Source: Streptomyces sp. NRRL S-37
Lineage (GTDB): Bacteria > Actinomycetota > Actinomycetes > Streptomycetales > Streptomycetaceae
Length of the DNA stretch: 64,000 nt
Reading direction: 5' to 3'
Assembly: GCF_000721605.1 (NCBI RefSeq)
Contig: NZ_JOIZ01000006.1
Location: 248,001-312,000 of the forward strand
Shown: in pieces, positions 1 through 8,876 of the stretch
How positions within the stretch are numbered: position 1 is the stretch's first letter
Layout of the letters: each line of letters starts with the position of its first letter
Position numbers and translations under genes: made by a program
Notes under the pieces: model-generated
Database searches by the model: none
What the model was told of the DNA's origin: nothing
The model's input: the letters and a program-made list of their open reading frames with translations, nothing else

Positions 1-108
1 ACCTGGACCTTCTCCGTGGAGGGCGGCGCCCGCCGTCACTACTGCGAGGCGTGCTCCCGCGACAACCTGCGGGCGATCGAGGGTCGCCTGGACGCGCGGT
101 GGTGGTAG
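1..108 (+). CDS. C-terminal end of an unidentified protein (5' truncated by window)
   Basis: Thirty-five codons are open from the first base to a TAG at 106-108. The peptide carries a CxxC pair (HYCEACSRDN) and ends in a basic stretch and two tryptophans (LDARWW). The CxxC could be half of a zinc ribbon, but the rest of the protein lies outside the window and I do not recognise the family. It converges with the kinase gene at 143, leaving only 34 nt between the two stop codons. Confidence 0.6.
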   Translation, partial: TWTFSVEGGARRHYCEACSRDNLRAIEGRLDARWW

Positions 109-142
109 CGGCCGGCACGGGAAGCGCCCGCCGCCGCGTCCG

Positions 143-1510
143 TCATGCCCGGGCGGCCGGTTCCTCCGCCGCCGGTTCCTCCGGGACGAAACCCGGCAGC
201 CACTCCTCCAGCTCCTCCCGCAGCCGCACCGTCGCGCCCAGCTGACAGAGCACGCCGATCGTGCTCAGGGTCACCCGGTGGATCAGCAGGTAGGCCGGGG
301 GAAGGTTGAGCTGCTTGGCCAGCTGGGAGGCGGGAGAGCGGGGGTCGGCTATCCGGGCCGCCTGGCTCCGCATCCAGCCGCGAGTGAAGGTGAACTCGTC
401 GGCCGCGGCCGGCTCGATGATCGGCAGGAGGTAGTCGAGGACGGTGTCGGGGTCCAGCTCGATCGACTCCTTGACGAAGCCCTCGGCGCAGAGCATCTCG
501 TAGACGGCCTCCGCCTCTCCGTCCAGCGTCATCCGCAGGGCCTCGCCGATGGGCTCGGGCAGCCCGCCCGGGAGCCGGTCGACGGTGCCGAAGTCCAGCA
601 CACCCAGACGCCAGTCGTTCTCGCCCCGCGGCCCGCCGGGCAGCAGACGGAAGTTCCCGGGATGCGGGTCGGCGTGCAGCAGACCGGTGCGGGCGGGACC
701 GGAGAACAGGAAGCGGGCCAGGAGCTGGCCGACCCGGTCGCGCTGTGCCTCCGTGCCGTCCGAGATGATCTCCGACAGCGGTATGCCGTCCATCCACTCG
801 GTGATCAGCACCTGCTCGCACTGGTGGACCACATCCGGCACGACGACGTCGGGGTCGTCCGTGAACTCCTCGGCGTGGGTCCGCTGGGCCTGGGCCTCCA
901 GGCCGTAGTCCAGCTCTTCGGAGACCCGGTCCTTGAGCTCCGTGATCAGTGGCTTGACGTCCATGCCGGGGATGAGCGGACCCAGCAGACGGGCGAAGCG
1001 GCTCAGCTGGTTCAGGTCGGACAGCAGGGCCTCGCCGGCGCCCGGGTACTGCACCTTGACCGCCACCTCGCGGCCGTCGTGCCACACCGCCCGGTGCACC
1101 TGGCCGATCGAGGCCGCGGCGGACGGCTTGTCCTCGAACTCGAGGAACAGTTCCTGCCAGCCTTCGCCCAGCCGCTCCGCCAGCACCGTGTGGACGGTAC
1201 GGGTGGGCATCGGCGGGGCTGCCTCCTGCAGCTTGGTCAGCGCCGCCCGGTAGGGGCCGGCGACCTCCTCCGGCAGTGCCGACTCGAAGACCGACAGGGC
1301 CTGGCCGAACTTCATCGCGCCGCCCTTGAGCTCGCCGAGCACCTTGAAGAGCTGCTCGGCGGTGCGCTGCTGGAGCTCGCGGCCGACAAGCTCCGCGGAC
1401 TCACCCACGATCCGCTTGCCGAGGCCCCACGTAGCCCGCCCGGCGAAGCCGAGCGGGAGCGCGGCCAGTTTGGCGGTCCGGGTGACCGCCTTCCGGGGAA
1501 GATCAGACAT
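143..1510 (-). CDS. ABC1/UbiB-family atypical kinase-like protein
   Basis: 455 aa with the marks of the ABC1/ADCK/UbiB family: a KxGQ element (MKFGQ) early in the protein, an Ala-rich loop in place of the glycine loop (AAASIGQVH), the lysine in VAVKVQYPG, the catalytic-loop signature LLHADPHPGN and a DFG motif (LDFGTVDR). Family members are protein-kinase-like ATPases linked to isoprenoid-quinone or lipid metabolism; the substrate here is unknown. The ATG at 1510 has a GGAGG ribosome site lying inside the upstream gene. The start overlaps that gene's stop by 8 nt, so the two are probably translationally coupled. An in-frame extension upstream of the ATG is just the neighbour's tail and was not used. 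Confidence 0.88.
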   Translation of the reverse strand: MSDLPRKAVTRTAKLAALPLGFAGRATWGLGKRIVGESAELVGRELQQRTAEQLFKVLGELKGGAMKFGQALSVFESALPEEVAGPYRAALTKLQEAAPPMPTRTVHTVLAERLGEGWQELFLEFEDKPSAAASIGQVHRAVWHDGREVAVKVQYPGAGEALLSDLNQLSRFARLLGPLIPGMDVKPLITELKDRVSEELDYGLEAQAQRTHAEEFTDDPDVVVPDVVHQCEQVLITEWMDGIPLSEIISDGTEAQRDRVGQLLARFLFSGPARTGLLHADPHPGNFRLLPGGPRGENDWRLGVLDFGTVDRLPGGLPEPIGEALRMTLDGEAEAVYEMLCAEGFVKESIELDPDTVLDYLLPIIEPAAADEFTFTRGWMRSQAARIADPRSPASQLAKQLNLPPAYLLIHRVTLSTIGVLCQLGATVRLREELEEWLPGFVPEEPAAEEPAARA

Positions 1511-2729
1511 GCGCCCTCCAAGTCCCTGCCGGCCGTTTCGTGTCCGCCTCGCGGCGCCACTCCTCCGACGGCCCGTGCCCGGCCATTGTCTCGTGCGACC
1601 CCCCGTCCCCGGGGATGTGTTCTCCCTTACCTTTTTCCGGACCTTTGCGCACGGCTCCGCACGGGCAGGCCGGGTGCGGCCGGACCGGACGCGCATCCCA
1701 GCGCAGAGCGGGAAGGGAGACCTCCCAGCGTGCGCAGGCGCTGGACGGAACCCGGCCGTCCAGGAAGGCGAGCGCGTGGGCGGCCGCCAGCCCGGCCACC
1801 GTCGTGGCCAGCGTCAGGTCACAGGCGCCCACCCGGCGCTGCCGCCCGGAGCGCCACTGGGCGGCCAGACGCGGCCAGGCCGGGTCCCGGTCGGTGCGGT
1901 CCTGCTGGAGACAGCCCGCACAGCTCGTCTCGCCGGGCAGGACCAGCGGGCCGACCACACCGGTCCCCTCCACGACACCGGCGTAGAGATGGGGTGTGCC
2001 CGAGGACACGAGGGGTTCGGCGGCCGCCGGATCGGGCGCGTGCACGGCGACGTCGTCCCGCGGGGCGAGGACGACCAGACCGAAACCGGGATCGCCCCCT
2101 TCGAGGGGAGACCGGGCGGTCCGGCGCGGCGGGCGGTCCGGGGCGGCCCGGCGTACCGCGCGGCGGGCCGCCTCGTCCCTGCGGTCGCCGACGGCCTCGG
2201 CGGGCAGTCCGCCCGGCACGACGTCCCACGGCTCGACCTGCCCGACGTCACGCACGTCGACCTCGCCCACCCCGGCCCCCGACAGCAGCGCCGCGAGGGC
2301 GGCACCCACCCGGCCCGCGCCTCTCACCTGCACCCGCATACCGCGGCGCGCCGCCAGCCGGCGCAGCGGATCGCCCGGTTCGGAGGTGGTCAGGGCGAGG
2401 GACGCCAGGTCCGGACGGAGCCGGTCGAGGACCTCCGGTTTCTCCCGCAGGGCCTCGGCGGCCGGCCCGCCGCCCCGCGAGTCGTCCAGCAACCCGGCCC
2501 GCGACAGCCGGCGCACCAGCCGGTCGACATGGCCCTCGGGCAGGTCCATGCGCCGTGCCTCCTCCCGCAGGAGCTCCAGCCCGCGGGCACCGTTGAGCAG
2601 GTCGAGAAAGCTGCCCGTGGCCGTGTCCACCGGGCCCAGCGTCAACGCGTGGGCCGGCGTCATCCCGAACTGCACGGTGTTGAGATCGCGCCATCCGCGC
2701 CGCAGCGCGGGCTTGACCATCGGATGCAT
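1503..2729 (-). CDS. E1/ThiF-like (TOMM leader-binding-type) protein
   Basis: 408 aa. The middle has a Rossmann-type nucleotide-binding segment (VQVRGAGRVGAALAALL) followed by VDVRDVGQVEPWDV, the layout of the E1/ThiF adenylyltransferase fold. Later come two cysteine pairs (SCAGC and CPCG) where E1-like proteins bind zinc. The first 110 residues are helical and resemble the winged-helix part of actinobacterial proteins annotated as TOMM precursor leader-peptide-binding proteins. I see no precursor peptide or cyclodehydratase nearby, so a modification pathway is not implied. The ATG at 2729 follows a G-rich ribosome site. It shares an operon with the UbiB-like gene through an 8-nt overlap and is divergent from the peptidase gene at 2947. 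Confidence 0.7.
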   Translation of the reverse strand: MHPMVKPALRRGWRDLNTVQFGMTPAHALTLGPVDTATGSFLDLLNGARGLELLREEARRMDLPEGHVDRLVRRLSRAGLLDDSRGGGPAAEALREKPEVLDRLRPDLASLALTTSEPGDPLRRLAARRGMRVQVRGAGRVGAALAALLSGAGVGEVDVRDVGQVEPWDVVPGGLPAEAVGDRRDEAARRAVRRAAPDRPPRRTARSPLEGGDPGFGLVVLAPRDDVAVHAPDPAAAEPLVSSGTPHLYAGVVEGTGVVGPLVLPGETSCAGCLQQDRTDRDPAWPRLAAQWRSGRQRRVGACDLTLATTVAGLAAAHALAFLDGRVPSSACARWEVSLPALRWDARPVRPHPACPCGAVRKGPEKGKGEHIPGDGGSHETMAGHGPSEEWRREADTKRPAGTWRAHV

Positions 2730-2946
2730 GAAAGGCCCCCGTATGTCCCGGATCATCCCCGTCGGGCGGTCGAGCCCTTCACGGCTCGTCCGACGCATGC
2801 CAGCATGCCGGGACGGGCCGGAGGCCGCCGAAAGTTGTCCACAGGCGACGGGATTCATCGTACAAATCCGGCGCCCGGTGGGGGGGATCGCCGTGGAACC
2901 GTCCCGGAGCCAAGACTTCCCCGTGTGCAGCGGGTACCGTCGGGAC

Positions 2947-3543
2947 GTGCCCGCCGACCCACTGCACCGCGCCGGAAAGTCACAGCGCAGCACGACGAGC
3001 CAGCCGGCGAACGGCTCACGGGCGAGCGCGATCGAGGTCCGCAGGAGCGCCCGCCGCCGCAGAACGGTCTCCGCGTACCGCGAGGGCGATCGCACCGTCG
3101 TACTCATCCCTGCCCGGATGTCCGAGGCGGAGGAGCAGCGCTGGGTGACCGTCATGCTCGACAAGCTGGCCGCACAGGAGAGCAGACGGACGCTCGGGGA
3201 CACGGAGCTGGCCGAGCGCGCCCGGCTCCTGTCCGAGCAGTACTTCGGCGGACGGGCCAGGCCCGCCTCGGTGCGCTGGGTCACCAACCAGAACACGCGC
3301 TGGGGCTCGTGCACCCCGTCCGAGGGAAGCATCCGGCTGTCGCACCGGCTGCAGGGCATGCCCGAGTACGTCGTCGACTACGTCCTCTGCCACGAGCTGG
3401 CGCACCTTCTGGTGCCCGGGCACGGCCCGCGTTTCTGGCGGCTGCTGGAGGCGTATCCGAGGACCGAGCGGGCCCGTGGCTATCTCGAAGGAGTGGTCGC
3501 GGCCGGGCGGCTGCCGCATGTGCCGGGTGCGCGCGATGCGTGA
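2947..3543 (+). CDS. M48-type (YgjP/DUF45) zinc metallopeptidase
   Basis: 198 aa from a GTG. The C-terminal half carries the family hallmarks: WGSCTP (the WGSC element of YgjP-like proteins) and the zinc site VLCHELAHLLVPGHG, with HExxH followed by a third ligand region. The N-terminal 60 residues are basic (RRSARRRRTVSAYREGDR). No signal peptide or membrane span is visible, so it is probably cytosolic. YgjP relatives are often paired with type I restriction loci, but none is present here. A later ATG at the MSEAEEQRW region would remove the basic N-terminus and is possible but less likely. The 217 nt upstream is a divergent promoter region shared with the ThiF-like gene. Confidence 0.85.
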   Translation: MPADPLHRAGKSQRSTTSQPANGSRASAIEVRRSARRRRTVSAYREGDRTVVLIPARMSEAEEQRWVTVMLDKLAAQESRRTLGDTELAERARLLSEQYFGGRARPASVRWVTNQNTRWGSCTPSEGSIRLSHRLQGMPEYVVDYVLCHELAHLLVPGHGPRFWRLLEAYPRTERARGYLEGVVAAGRLPHVPGARDA

Positions 3544-3679
3544 GCACCGCCCGAGGTGAGCGCACCGTAGGCCTGTGCGCGCGTTGTGTACCGGGTCTGT
3601 ACCGACTTCATCCGGTGTCCGGGTTTGCCGTTAGCCTGGCGCGACGCACTCACATTCGGGATGGGGGACGGTCGTACGT

Positions 3680-5398
3680 ATGGCCAGGGAATTCCAACGC
3701 GGCCACAAGGCCAGGATCAGTGACCTCACGGCGGGGACAGATCTGTACGTAGGTGTGCAGATCTCCGGCCCGGGGCTGACCTTCGACATCAGCTGCTTCG
3801 GCCTCGACGCCGACGAACGGCTCTCCGACGACCGGTACTTCGTCTTCTACAACCAGCCGAAGTCCCCCGAGGAGTCCGTTCAGCTCCTGGGCGCCCAGGC
3901 GGGCGACACCGAGTCGTTCCGCGTGACGCTGGACCGGATCCCGCAGCAGATCAGGAAGCTGTCCTTCACGGCGACCCTCGACGGCGCCGGGCAGATGTCA
4001 CAGATCGGTCCCGGGTACATCCGTATCGTCGCGGGCGGCGAGGAGGTGGCCCGGTATCCGTTCAACGGCTCGGAGTTCTCCACCGAGCGGGCCGTGATGC
4101 TGGGTGACTTCTACTTCAAGGACGTCTGGCGGTTCGCCGCCGTCGGGCAGGGTTTCGACGGCGGGCTCGACGCGCTGCTGCGGAACTTCGGCGGTGAGGT
4201 GGCCGAGGAGGAGCCGGCCGCCCCGCAGCAGCCGGCCGCCGGTGCGGCCGCGCCCGGTTTCGCCCCGCCCGCCCAGGCCGCAGCGCCGCCCGCGTTCGGA
4301 GTACCCGGCGGCGGCCCGGCCCCCGTGCCGGCTCCGGCTCCGGCCCCCGCGCCCGCCCCGGCTTCCGCGCCCCAGCCCGCCGCACAGGGCTTCGCGCCGC
4401 CGCCGGCCCCCGCACCGTCCGTGCCGCCGGTGCACACCGCGCCGACCGTCGTCGCGCCCTTGAACACCCCGCCCGGCGGCTCCCCGGTGCCGCCCCCGGC
4501 GCCGGCCCCCGCACCCTACGGTCAGCCGGGCCAGCAGCCGCCGCCGTACGGCCAGCCCGCCCCGCCGCCGGGCTACGGGCAGCCGCCGGCCCCGCAGGCA
4601 CCGCCCGGCCACGGACAGCCGACGCCCCCTCCGGGGTACGGACAGCAGCCGCCGCCCGGACAGCCGCCGGCCCCGCAGGCCCCCTACGGGGCACCGCAGG
4701 GCGCTCCCCACGGCATACCGCAGGGCGCACCGCAGGGCCCCGGTGTCCTCGGCGCGCTCCAGCAGTTCAAGGAGACGCCCACCGGCCAGCGCTGGACGCA
4801 GCAGAACAAGAAGCTCGTCCGTGCGGACCTCGGCATCGGCGGTCAGCCCGTGCTCGCCCGGCAGGGCAGCATGGTGCTCTACCAGGGCAAGGTCGACTTC
4901 AGCTACAAGGGCGCCGGCTTCTCCGGCCGCATCGTCGGCAACGCCACCGGCCAGGAGATGCAGCTGATGCGCTGCACCGGCCAGGGCCAGGTGTTCTTCG
5001 CCGAGAACTCCACGATGCTGCACCCGATCGAGCTCCAGGGCGACGCCGTCTGCGTCTCCGCCGAGAACGTCCTCGCCTTCGACGAGAGCCTGCAGTACGA
5101 GGTCCGCCGCATCGAGGGGCACGGCATCCCCGGCGGCGCGCTGTTCACGATGCAGTTCCAGGGGACCGGCACCCTCGTCGTCAAGACCCACGGCACGCCC
5201 GTGGTGCTGCCGGTCACGCCCACCACGTTCGCCGACTGCAACGCCGTGGTCGCCTGGTCGGCCGCCTCCCAGGTGGTCGTCTCCAGCCAGGTGCGGATGC
5301 GCCGCAACTCCTACCCCGGCGACACCGGGGAGAGCGTGAACCTCCAGTTCAGGGGTGCACCCGGCAACTTCATCGTCGTCCAGCCGTACGAGATCTGA
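3680..5398 (+). CDS. TerD-AIM24 fusion protein
   Basis: 572 aa in three parts. Residues 1-173 are a TerD domain of the tellurite/stress family, with conserved YVGVQISG, the acidic LDADERLSDD segment and FVFYNQPKSPEE. Residues 174 to about 352 are a Pro/Ala/Gln-rich linker with repeated GYGQ, PYGQ and GAPQG units. From about residue 354 to the end is an AIM24-type beta-rich domain (ARQGSMVLYQG, ending in FIVVQPYEI). TerD domains bind calcium and are associated with membrane-linked stress complexes; the function of bacterial AIM24 domains is poorly known. It heads a three-gene run with two stand-alone AIM24 genes, with gaps of 11 and 17 nt. Confidence 0.9.
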   Translation: MAREFQRGHKARISDLTAGTDLYVGVQISGPGLTFDISCFGLDADERLSDDRYFVFYNQPKSPEESVQLLGAQAGDTESFRVTLDRIPQQIRKLSFTATLDGAGQMSQIGPGYIRIVAGGEEVARYPFNGSEFSTERAVMLGDFYFKDVWRFAAVGQGFDGGLDALLRNFGGEVAEEEPAAPQQPAAGAAAPGFAPPAQAAAPPAFGVPGGGPAPVPAPAPAPAPAPASAPQPAAQGFAPPPAPAPSVPPVHTAPTVVAPLNTPPGGSPVPPPAPAPAPYGQPGQQPPPYGQPAPPPGYGQPPAPQAPPGHGQPTPPPGYGQQPPPGQPPAPQAPYGAPQGAPHGIPQGAPQGPGVLGALQQFKETPTGQRWTQQNKKLVRADLGIGGQPVLARQGSMVLYQGKVDFSYKGAGFSGRIVGNATGQEMQLMRCTGQGQVFFAENSTMLHPIELQGDAVCVSAENVLAFDESLQYEVRRIEGHGIPGGALFTMQFQGTGTLVVKTHGTPVVLPVTPTTFADCNAVVAWSAASQVVVSSQVRMRRNSYPGDTGESVNLQFRGAPGNFIVVQPYEI

Positions 5399-5409
5399 GG
5401 GAGCCCGTC

Positions 5410-6090
5410 ATGAACCAGCCACTCGCGGGCTACGCCCCCGCCCCCGTCACCGCCCGCATGGAGAACCACGGCAACCACATGGCGAAGATCGCCATGCAGA
5501 CCGGGAACGACCTCCTCGCGCGTGTCGGATCGATGGTCGCCTACGAAGGGTTCGTCCAGTACGAGCCCAACCCGCCCGCCGTGCGCCAGATCGCCAAGGA
5601 CTGGCTCACCGGTGAGGGCGCGCCGCTGATGAAGTGCTCCGGCGACGGCCTGCTCTACCTCGCCGACTACGGCGCCAACGTCCTCGTGATCAACCTCAAC
5701 GGCGACGGCATCTCCGTCAACGCCACCAACCTGCTCGCCTTCGACGCCCACCTCACCTGGGGCGTGGAGCGGGTCAAGGGCCTGGCGAAGTTCGCCGGAC
5801 AGGGCCTGTGGAACACCAGGATCTCCGGGCAGGGCTGGGTCGCGCTGACCTCGCGCGGCAAGCCCATCGTCGTCGACTGCGGTGGCGGCGACGACGAGAC
5901 GTACGTCGACCCGGACGCCCTCGTCGCCTGGTCCCCGAACCTCAAGGTGAAGGGCAAGCGCAGCTTCCGCGCCCAGTCGCTGATCGGCCGCGGCAGCGGA
6001 GAGGCCTACCAGATGGCCTTCTCCGGTCAGGGCATCGTCGTCGTCCAGCCCAGTGAGGACAGCACCGACCGTCTCCGGGTCCGGGGCTGA
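5410..6090 (+). CDS. AIM24 family protein
   Basis: 226 aa, almost entirely one AIM24 domain: LARVGSMVAYEGFVQYEPN, then GDGLLYLADYG, LNGDGISVNATNLLAF, and the terminal GIVVVQPSED that corresponds to the end of the preceding TerD-AIM24 fusion. There is no signal peptide or membrane segment. The ATG at 5410 has GGGAG seven nt upstream and follows the fusion gene after 11 nt, so they are presumably co-transcribed. The domain shares its fold with the TRAP (tryptophan RNA-binding attenuation) proteins and eukaryotic mitochondrial Aim24. A biochemical role cannot be read from sequence. Confidence 0.88.
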   Translation: MNQPLAGYAPAPVTARMENHGNHMAKIAMQTGNDLLARVGSMVAYEGFVQYEPNPPAVRQIAKDWLTGEGAPLMKCSGDGLLYLADYGANVLVINLNGDGISVNATNLLAFDAHLTWGVERVKGLAKFAGQGLWNTRISGQGWVALTSRGKPIVVDCGGGDDETYVDPDALVAWSPNLKVKGKRSFRAQSLIGRGSGEAYQMAFSGQGIVVVQPSEDSTDRLRVRG

Positions 6091-6107
6091 GGGGGAGCAA
6101 CCACACC

Positions 6108-6863
6108 ATGCAGAGCCCGCTTTTCGCCTTCAACGACCAGCAGACCCAGGAGCGCTGGAGCCTGCAGAACCAGCAGATGCTCCGCGTCGCCCTGGAGGGC
6201 CACGACGACATCCTCGCCCGCAAGGGCACCATGGTCGCCTACCAGGGACTCGTCGAGTTCGACGCCGAGTTCCAGGGCAACAGCGCGTCACGCGCGCGTG
6301 CGCAGACCGGTGAGGGACTCGACCTGATGCGCTGCCACGGGCAGGGCACGGTCTACCTCGCCAATCTCGCCCAGCGCATCCACGTCATGGAGGTGAAGCA
6401 GGACGGGCTGACGGTCGACAGCAGTTATGTGCTCGCGATGGACTCCTCGCTGCACCACGAGGTGATCGCCGTCGACAGCCTGTACGGCATCTCCGGCTCC
6501 GGGAAGTACCAGCTCAACATCACCGGCAACGGCAGGGTCGCCCTGATGACCTCCGGCATGCCGCTGCTGATGCGGGTGACGCCGGACAAGTACGTCAACT
6601 GCGACGCCGACGCGATCGTCGCCTGGTCCACGTCCCTGCGCGTGCAGATGCAGGCCCAGACCCACTCCTCCGGGGTGTGGCGGCGCCGCGGCAACACCGG
6701 CGAGGGCTGGGAGCTCAGCTTCATGGGCAGCGGCTTCGCGCTCGTCCAGCCCAGCGAGCTGCTGCCGCCGCAGAACGCCCAGATCGGCTCGGGCGTCGCC
6801 GCCCAGTACGGCGTGGGACAGCAGGGGGCCCGCGGCCAGAACCAGGGCAACGTCTGGAGCTGA
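6108..6863 (+). CDS. AIM24 family protein (third of the cluster)
   Basis: 251 aa with an AIM24 domain: LARKGTMVAYQGLVEFDAEF, LMRCHGQGTVYLANL, DGLTVDSSYVLAMD and the closing FALVQPSELL. A 25-residue tail rich in Gln and Gly (VGQQGARGQNQGN) follows. It lies 17 nt after the previous AIM24 gene, with a GGGGGAG ribosome site. Its domain is closer in pattern to the AIM24 part of the TerD fusion (both have the LMRC...GQG block) than to the middle gene, which suggests successive duplications. The run ends at a strong hairpin at 6872-6905. Confidence 0.88.
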   Translation: MQSPLFAFNDQQTQERWSLQNQQMLRVALEGHDDILARKGTMVAYQGLVEFDAEFQGNSASRARAQTGEGLDLMRCHGQGTVYLANLAQRIHVMEVKQDGLTVDSSYVLAMDSSLHHEVIAVDSLYGISGSGKYQLNITGNGRVALMTSGMPLLMRVTPDKYVNCDADAIVAWSTSLRVQMQAQTHSSGVWRRRGNTGEGWELSFMGSGFALVQPSELLPPQNAQIGSGVAAQYGVGQQGARGQNQGNVWS

Positions 6864-6871
6864 ACGCACCG

Positions 6872-6905
6872 GTGAGGGGCGTCCGCCGAGGCGGACGCCC
6901 CTCAC
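6872..6905. terminator. Bidirectional hairpin terminator
   Basis: A perfect 15-bp stem (6872-6886 with 6891-6905) around a CGAG loop sits between the AIM24 cluster and the convergent Nudix gene. It lacks a U-tract, as is usual for Streptomyces terminators, and could serve both directions. Confidence 0.75.
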
Positions 6906-6912
6906 TCCTGTG

Positions 6913-7434
6913 TCAGACGCCCAGTCTCGTCCGGGTCGCTTCCACCAAACGGGTGACCGAGGTGTCGGCCACGTCCGCCACCTCGTCGTACGGGAACCAG
7001 CACAGGTCGAGGGACTCGTCGCTGATGGCCTCGACGGATCCGGACGGAGCCAGCGCCGCGTACTGGACGTCCAGGTGCCAGGCACACGGTGTGTGATGAC
7101 GGTCCAGACGCACGGGGCCGCCGGGGACCAGGGTCAGTCCCGCGATACCGGACTCCTCCGTCGCCTCCCGCAGGGCCGCCGCCGCGAGCGAGACGTCACC
7201 CGGCTCGCAGTGCCCGCCCGTCTGGAGCCACATCCGCAGCTTCCGGTGCAGGGTCAGCAGCACCCGGCCCCGCTCGGGATCGATCACCAGGCCGCTGGCC
7301 GTGATGTGGCCGTCCGTACAGGCCTTCCACATGCCGTCCGGATGCGCCGCGAGGTGGTCCAGATAGGTCTGGCGCAGTCCGGGCTGGTCCTCGTACCCCT
7401 TGAGCACGAGGACCGCGTCGTCATGGAGGCTCAC
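6913..7434 (-). CDS. Nudix hydrolase
   Basis: 173 aa. The Nudix box is read as GGHCEPGD...ALREATEESGI, matching GX5EX7REUXEEXGU in layout. Upstream residues (HITASGLVIDPERGRVLLTLHRKL) are the typical leading strands of the fold. The substrate, probably a nucleoside diphosphate derivative, cannot be assigned. The GTG start at 7434 overlaps the TGA of the metalloprotease gene in a GTGA, so translation is likely coupled. It ends eight nt from the hairpin that separates it from the AIM24 genes. Confidence 0.85.
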   Translation of the reverse strand: MSLHDDAVLVLKGYEDQPGLRQTYLDHLAAHPDGMWKACTDGHITASGLVIDPERGRVLLTLHRKLRMWLQTGGHCEPGDVSLAAAALREATEESGIAGLTLVPGGPVRLDRHHTPCAWHLDVQYAALAPSGSVEAISDESLDLCWFPYDEVADVADTSVTRLVEATRTRLGV

Positions 7435-8876
7435 TCGGCGTCGTCGCCCTTGTTCTTGCCCTCGTCCTCGCCCTCGTCCTTCTTCTTGAGGTCGGGCTTC
7501 CCGCCGGCGGCCTCGCCGAGCATCTTGTCCAGCTCGGAGAAATCGATCTGCTCGCGGTGCACGAAACCGTCCGGATCGTCCAGGTCGGTCGCCGTCGGCA
7601 GCATGTCCGGGTGCGCCCACAGGGCGTCCCGGCCGTCGACCCCGCGCGCGTCGGTGAGCGAGGCCCACAGGCGCGAGGCGTCGCGCAGCCGGCGCGGGCG
7701 CAGCTCCAGACCGATCAGCGTGGCGAACGTCTGCTCCGCCGGGCCACCCGAGGCGCGGCGGCGGCGCAGCGTCTCGCGCAGCGCGTCGGCCGACGACAGC
7801 CGCGGCTTGGCCGCGGCGTGCACCACGGCGTCCACCCAGCCCTCGACGAGTGCCAGCGCCGTCTCCAGACGGGCCAGGGCGGCCTTCTGCTCCGGCGTGT
7901 CCTCCGGCTGGAACATGCCCTGCTGGAGGGCCTCCTGCAACTGCTCCGGATTCTGCGGGTCGAACTGGCCGACGACGTCCTCGAGCTTGCCGGTGTCGAC
8001 CTTGATCCCGCGCGCGTAGCCGTCGACGGCGCCGAACAGGTGCGAGCGCAGCCACGGGACGTGCGCGAACAGGCGCTGGTGGGCGGCCTCGCGCAGGGCG
8101 AGATAGAGCCGCACCTCCTCCTGGGAGACGCCCAGGTCCTTGCCGAACGTCTCGATGTTCAGCGGCAGCAGCGCGGCCCGGCCGGCCGGGCTCAGCGGCA
8201 GGCCGATGTCGGACGAGCCGACGACCTCACCGGCGAGCACGCCGACGGCCTGCCCGATCTGCGTGCCGAACATGGCGCCGCCCATGGAGCGCATCATGCC
8301 GATCAGCGGGCCGGCCATGGCCTGCATCTCCTCCGGCAGCACATCGCCCATCGCGTTCCCGACGCGCTCGGCCACCGGGTCGACCAGCTCCCGCCACGCC
8401 GGAAGGGTGGCCTCCACCCACTCCGCGCGGCTCCAGGCCACGGCGGAGCCGGCGCCCGACGGCAGGGAGGTCGCGTCGTCCAGCCACAGGTCGGCCAGAC
8501 GGACCGCTTCCTCCACGGCCCTGCGGTCGGCGGGCCCGACGCTCGTGTCCTTCGAGCCCTCCGCGGTGCCCTGCGAGACGGTCTGCCGGGCGATCTGCTT
8601 GGCCATGTCCCAGTTCACCGGCCCGCCCTCGTAGGAGAGCATCTGGCCGAGCTGCTGGAACGCCGCGCCCAGGTCGTTGGGGTTCAGCGACCCGAACATC
8701 GCGGCGAACGGATTGTCCGCGCCAGGGCCGCCAAAGCCTCCGGCTCCGGGCACGCCGAAGCCGAACGGGTTGGCCGGGCCCTGACCACCACCGCTCTGCG
8801 GGTCCTTCTTCTTGCCCTCGTCGCCGTCGTCCGGCTCCTCCGGCGGAAGGCCGAATCCGAATGGGGTGTCACTCAC
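7431..8876 (-). CDS. Zinc-dependent metalloprotease (DUF2342 family)
   Basis: 481 aa. The family, common in actinobacteria, is recognised from the long conserved middle: MRSMGGAMFGTQIGQAVG, LPLSPAGRAALLPLNIETFG, and the metal-site region LREAAHQRLFAHVPWLRSHL. The N-terminus is Gly/Pro-rich with two FGFG units (TPFGFGLPPEE, ANPFGFGVPG). The C-terminus is a charged Lys/Asp/Glu tail (DLKKKDEGEDEGKNKGDD). The GTG at 8876 is preceded by GAGGAAA, whereas a much longer open frame upstream has shadow-like composition. The gene overlaps the Nudix gene by 4 nt, and the epimerase gene is divergent from it. Proteolytic activity is inferred from the family name only. Confidence 0.82.
   Translation of the reverse strand: MSDTPFGFGLPPEEPDDGDEGKKKDPQSGGGQGPANPFGFGVPGAGGFGGPGADNPFAAMFGSLNPNDLGAAFQQLGQMLSYEGGPVNWDMAKQIARQTVSQGTAEGSKDTSVGPADRRAVEEAVRLADLWLDDATSLPSGAGSAVAWSRAEWVEATLPAWRELVDPVAERVGNAMGDVLPEEMQAMAGPLIGMMRSMGGAMFGTQIGQAVGVLAGEVVGSSDIGLPLSPAGRAALLPLNIETFGKDLGVSQEEVRLYLALREAAHQRLFAHVPWLRSHLFGAVDGYARGIKVDTGKLEDVVGQFDPQNPEQLQEALQQGMFQPEDTPEQKAALARLETALALVEGWVDAVVHAAAKPRLSSADALRETLRRRRASGGPAEQTFATLIGLELRPRRLRDASRLWASLTDARGVDGRDALWAHPDMLPTATDLDDPDGFVHREQIDFSELDKMLGEAAGGKPDLKKKDEGEDEGKNKGDDAE

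Noticed and set aside
278..3752. Several long open frames on the + strand over the UbiB/ThiF genes (up to about 800 codons)
   Set aside because: They are rich in Arg, Pro, Gly and Ala, lack recognisable domains and ribosome sites, and lie opposite two genes with clear motifs. Such frames arise from high GC at codon position 3.
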